Assembly (NCBI GenBank): GCA_012523895.1
Contig: JAAYSZ010000012.1
Coordinates: forward strand, 1 to 46,380
Direction: 5' to 3'
Source: Erysipelotrichaceae bacterium
GTDB taxonomy: Bacteria > Bacillota_I > Bacilli_A > Erysipelotrichales > Erysipelotrichaceae
DNA: 46,380 bases
The notes under the pieces: model-generated
What the model was told of the DNA's origin: nothing
Database searches by the model: none
What the model saw: only the letters and a program-made list of their open reading frames with translations
In this document: positions 44,968-46,380 of the stretch, one piece after another
Layout: every line of letters starts with the position of its first letter
Position numbering within the stretch: position 1 is the stretch's first letter
Position numbers and translations under genes: made by a program

Positions 44968-46293
44968 ATGAAGAAAAATGAAGAATTTATTGGAAAATGT
45001 ATTGATTATGATAAAGATGGTAACGGTATTGTAAAACATGATGGTTTTGTATATTTTGTGAAGGGTTTAATTAAAGATGAGGTCGCAAAAATAAAAGTTA
45101 TCTCTTTAAAGAAAAATTATGGCTATGGAAGAATAGTTGATATTTTAGAAATTAGTGAAAATAGAGTTAAACCTGTTTGTAGTGTTTATAAGCATTGTGG
45201 TGGATGTAATTTACAACACATGTCATTTTTAGAGCAAGCAAACTTTAAAAAGAGTGTTGTAGAAAACACTTTTAGAAATATAGCTAATTTAGATGTTGAG
45301 GTTAATGATGTTTTAAGTATGGAAGATCCTTATAGATATAGAAATAAGGTTCAGGTCCCAGTTCAATATGATGAAGATTTAAAAATAGGTTTCTATAGAA
45401 GTTTTTCTAATGTAATAGTTGAATTTGATGATTGTGTTGTACAAAGTAAGTTATCAAATAATATTATTGATTATTTTAGAAATGAATTAGTTAAATATGA
45501 ATTTAAGGATTTAATAAGGCATGTTTTAATTAAGCATTCTCATAATTTAAATGAAGTTATGGTTGTTATAGTGTGTAGGGAAGTTATTACAGTAGAGATA
45601 AATGAATTTGTAGAGAATTTATATAATAAGTTTGATGAGATAAAAAGTATTGTTTTAAATGTGAATAAAAGAGAAGATAATGTGATTTTAGGTGAGGAAG
45701 AATATTTGTTGAAAGGAAAGGATTTTATACAAGAAGAAATATGTGGTTATAAATTTAATATTTCTAGTAAATCTTTTTTTCAAATAAATCCTTATCAAAC
45801 AGAGGTTCTTTATAGTAAAGCTATTGAGTATGCGGAAATTAAGTCAAATGAAATAGTTTTAGATTTATATTGTGGTATAGGTACTATTGGAATTATTGCA
45901 TCTAAGTATGCAAGTAAAGTTATAGGTATTGAAGTAGTAGAAGAGGCAATAGAAGATGCAAAGGAAAATGCAAGAATTAATAATGTAAATAATATTGAGT
46001 TTTATTGTATGGATGCAGGGGATGGGGCTAATAAGTTAATAGAAGAAAACTTAAATCCTGATGTAATAATAGTTGATCCTCCTAGAAAAGGGTTAAATAA
46101 AAAAGCAGTAGAAGCTGTTTTAAAGTTAAGTCCTAGTAGGATAGTTTATGTTTCTTGTAATCCATCTACTTTAGCAAGAGATTGTAAGAGATTTAATGAT
46201 AATGGATATAGTATAGATAAAGTACAGCCAGTTGATATGTTTCCATTAACAGTACATGTGGAGACGGTAGTATTGATGTCAAGAAATGGCTGA
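44968..46293 (+). CDS. rlmCD: 23S rRNA (uracil-C5)-methyltransferase RlmCD/RumA type
   Basis: This enzyme methylates uridines 747 and 1939 of 23S rRNA in Bacilli. It has 441 residues. An N-terminal TRAM domain (residues about 3-55) precedes the Fe-S Cys set (CSVYKHCGGCNLQH near residue 71). The SAM site is LDLYCGIGTIG near residue 300, DPPRKGL near residue 372, and the nucleophile Cys lies in YVSCNPSTLARD near residue 395. It ends VHVETVVLMSRNG. Position after gatB matches Bacillus (yefA). It appears to be translated from a leaderless message. Confidence 0.95.
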   Translation: MKKNEEFIGKCIDYDKDGNGIVKHDGFVYFVKGLIKDEVAKIKVISLKKNYGYGRIVDILEISENRVKPVCSVYKHCGGCNLQHMSFLEQANFKKSVVENTFRNIANLDVEVNDVLSMEDPYRYRNKVQVPVQYDEDLKIGFYRSFSNVIVEFDDCVVQSKLSNNIIDYFRNELVKYEFKDLIRHVLIKHSHNLNEVMVVIVCREVITVEINEFVENLYNKFDEIKSIVLNVNKREDNVILGEEEYLLKGKDFIQEEICGYKFNISSKSFFQINPYQTEVLYSKAIEYAEIKSNEIVLDLYCGIGTIGIIASKYASKVIGIEVVEEAIEDAKENARINNVNNIEFYCMDAGDGANKLIEENLNPDVIIVDPPRKGLNKKAVEAVLKLSPSRIVYVSCNPSTLARDCKRFNDNGYSIDKVQPVDMFPLTVHVETVVLMSRNG

Positions 46294-46380
46294 AAAGCCT
46301 TGAAATCAAGGGATTAAAAGACTGGTGAGTTCGTGAAAATGAGTGTCAAGAAAGCATGCTAATAAAAAATGGAGTCTGGA
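46294..46380. other. Region after rlmCD, no gene seen
   Basis: These 87 bases hold stops in every plus frame I checked. TGTCAAGAAA at 46344-46353 repeats the same ten bases inside the rlmCD 3' end (46277-46286). I see no clear terminator. Confidence 0.5.

Overview
The window is AT-rich, low-GC Firmicutes DNA (visibly under 30% G+C) from an anaerobe with a cell wall. The evidence is a group-B [FeFe] hydrogenase, two peptidoglycan carboxypeptidases, an N-acetylmuramoyl-L-alanine amidase, a DivIVA-like protein and the Bacilli-type order pcrA-ligA-gatCAB-rlmCD. TGA is used as a stop and TGG as Trp, so this is not the Mycoplasma code. Many genes are unusually compact: GatA is shortened at its N-terminus and carries a Mollicutes-like active-site variant. 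I infer a gut-type lineage in Bacilli/Erysipelotrichia (RF39-like or related), but the sequence shown does not settle the species.

Left part (1-21.5 kb). The 3' part of an IS1182-type transposase enters from the edge. It is followed by a macro-domain/HTH fusion next to a von Willebrand A protein. Then come thyA-folA (minus strand), an aldo/keto reductase, a secreted PASTA-like protein, sbcD-sbcC, a Gfo/Idh/MocA oxidoreductase and an Frm2-like nitroreductase behind a palindromic operator candidate. A minus-strand serine operon, serC-serA-PHP phosphatase, follows. Next are a DivIVA-like/signal peptidase I pair, an ECF-type sigma factor with an atypical membrane partner, two translationally coupled CobW-family metallochaperone GTPases, a CPBP protease, an alpha/beta hydrolase and a small membrane protein.

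Middle (21.5-34 kb). tRNA-Leu(GAG), dacA and typA precede a 776-base gene-free stretch. That stretch appears to encode a large structured noncoding RNA of about 590 nt, with several long-range perfect helices and a strong terminator. Beyond it lie a group-B [FeFe] hydrogenase, a [2Fe-2S] protein, a DUF1349 protein, a PfkB sugar kinase and a cell-envelope series: thioredoxin-like lipoprotein, GNAT acetyltransferase, cardiolipin synthase, amidase, patatin and HAD phosphatase.

Right part (34-46.4 kb). A minus-strand operon encodes an rRNA methyltransferase, an RluA pseudouridine synthase and a VanY-type carboxypeptidase. A plus-strand genome-maintenance and translation block follows: pcrA, ligA, gatC, gatA, gatB, a membrane protein and rlmCD. 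The rlmCD 3' end, a recognised integration site for integrative elements in Firmicutes, lies 87 bases from the right edge.

Two regulatory themes recur. Several genes (dacA, cls, rlmCD) start 6-9 bases after a TATAAT box with no ribosome binding site, which points to leaderless mRNAs. Overlapping stop/start codons (ATGA) are frequent within operons. The main novelty candidate is the ~590-nt RNA upstream of the hydrogenase.
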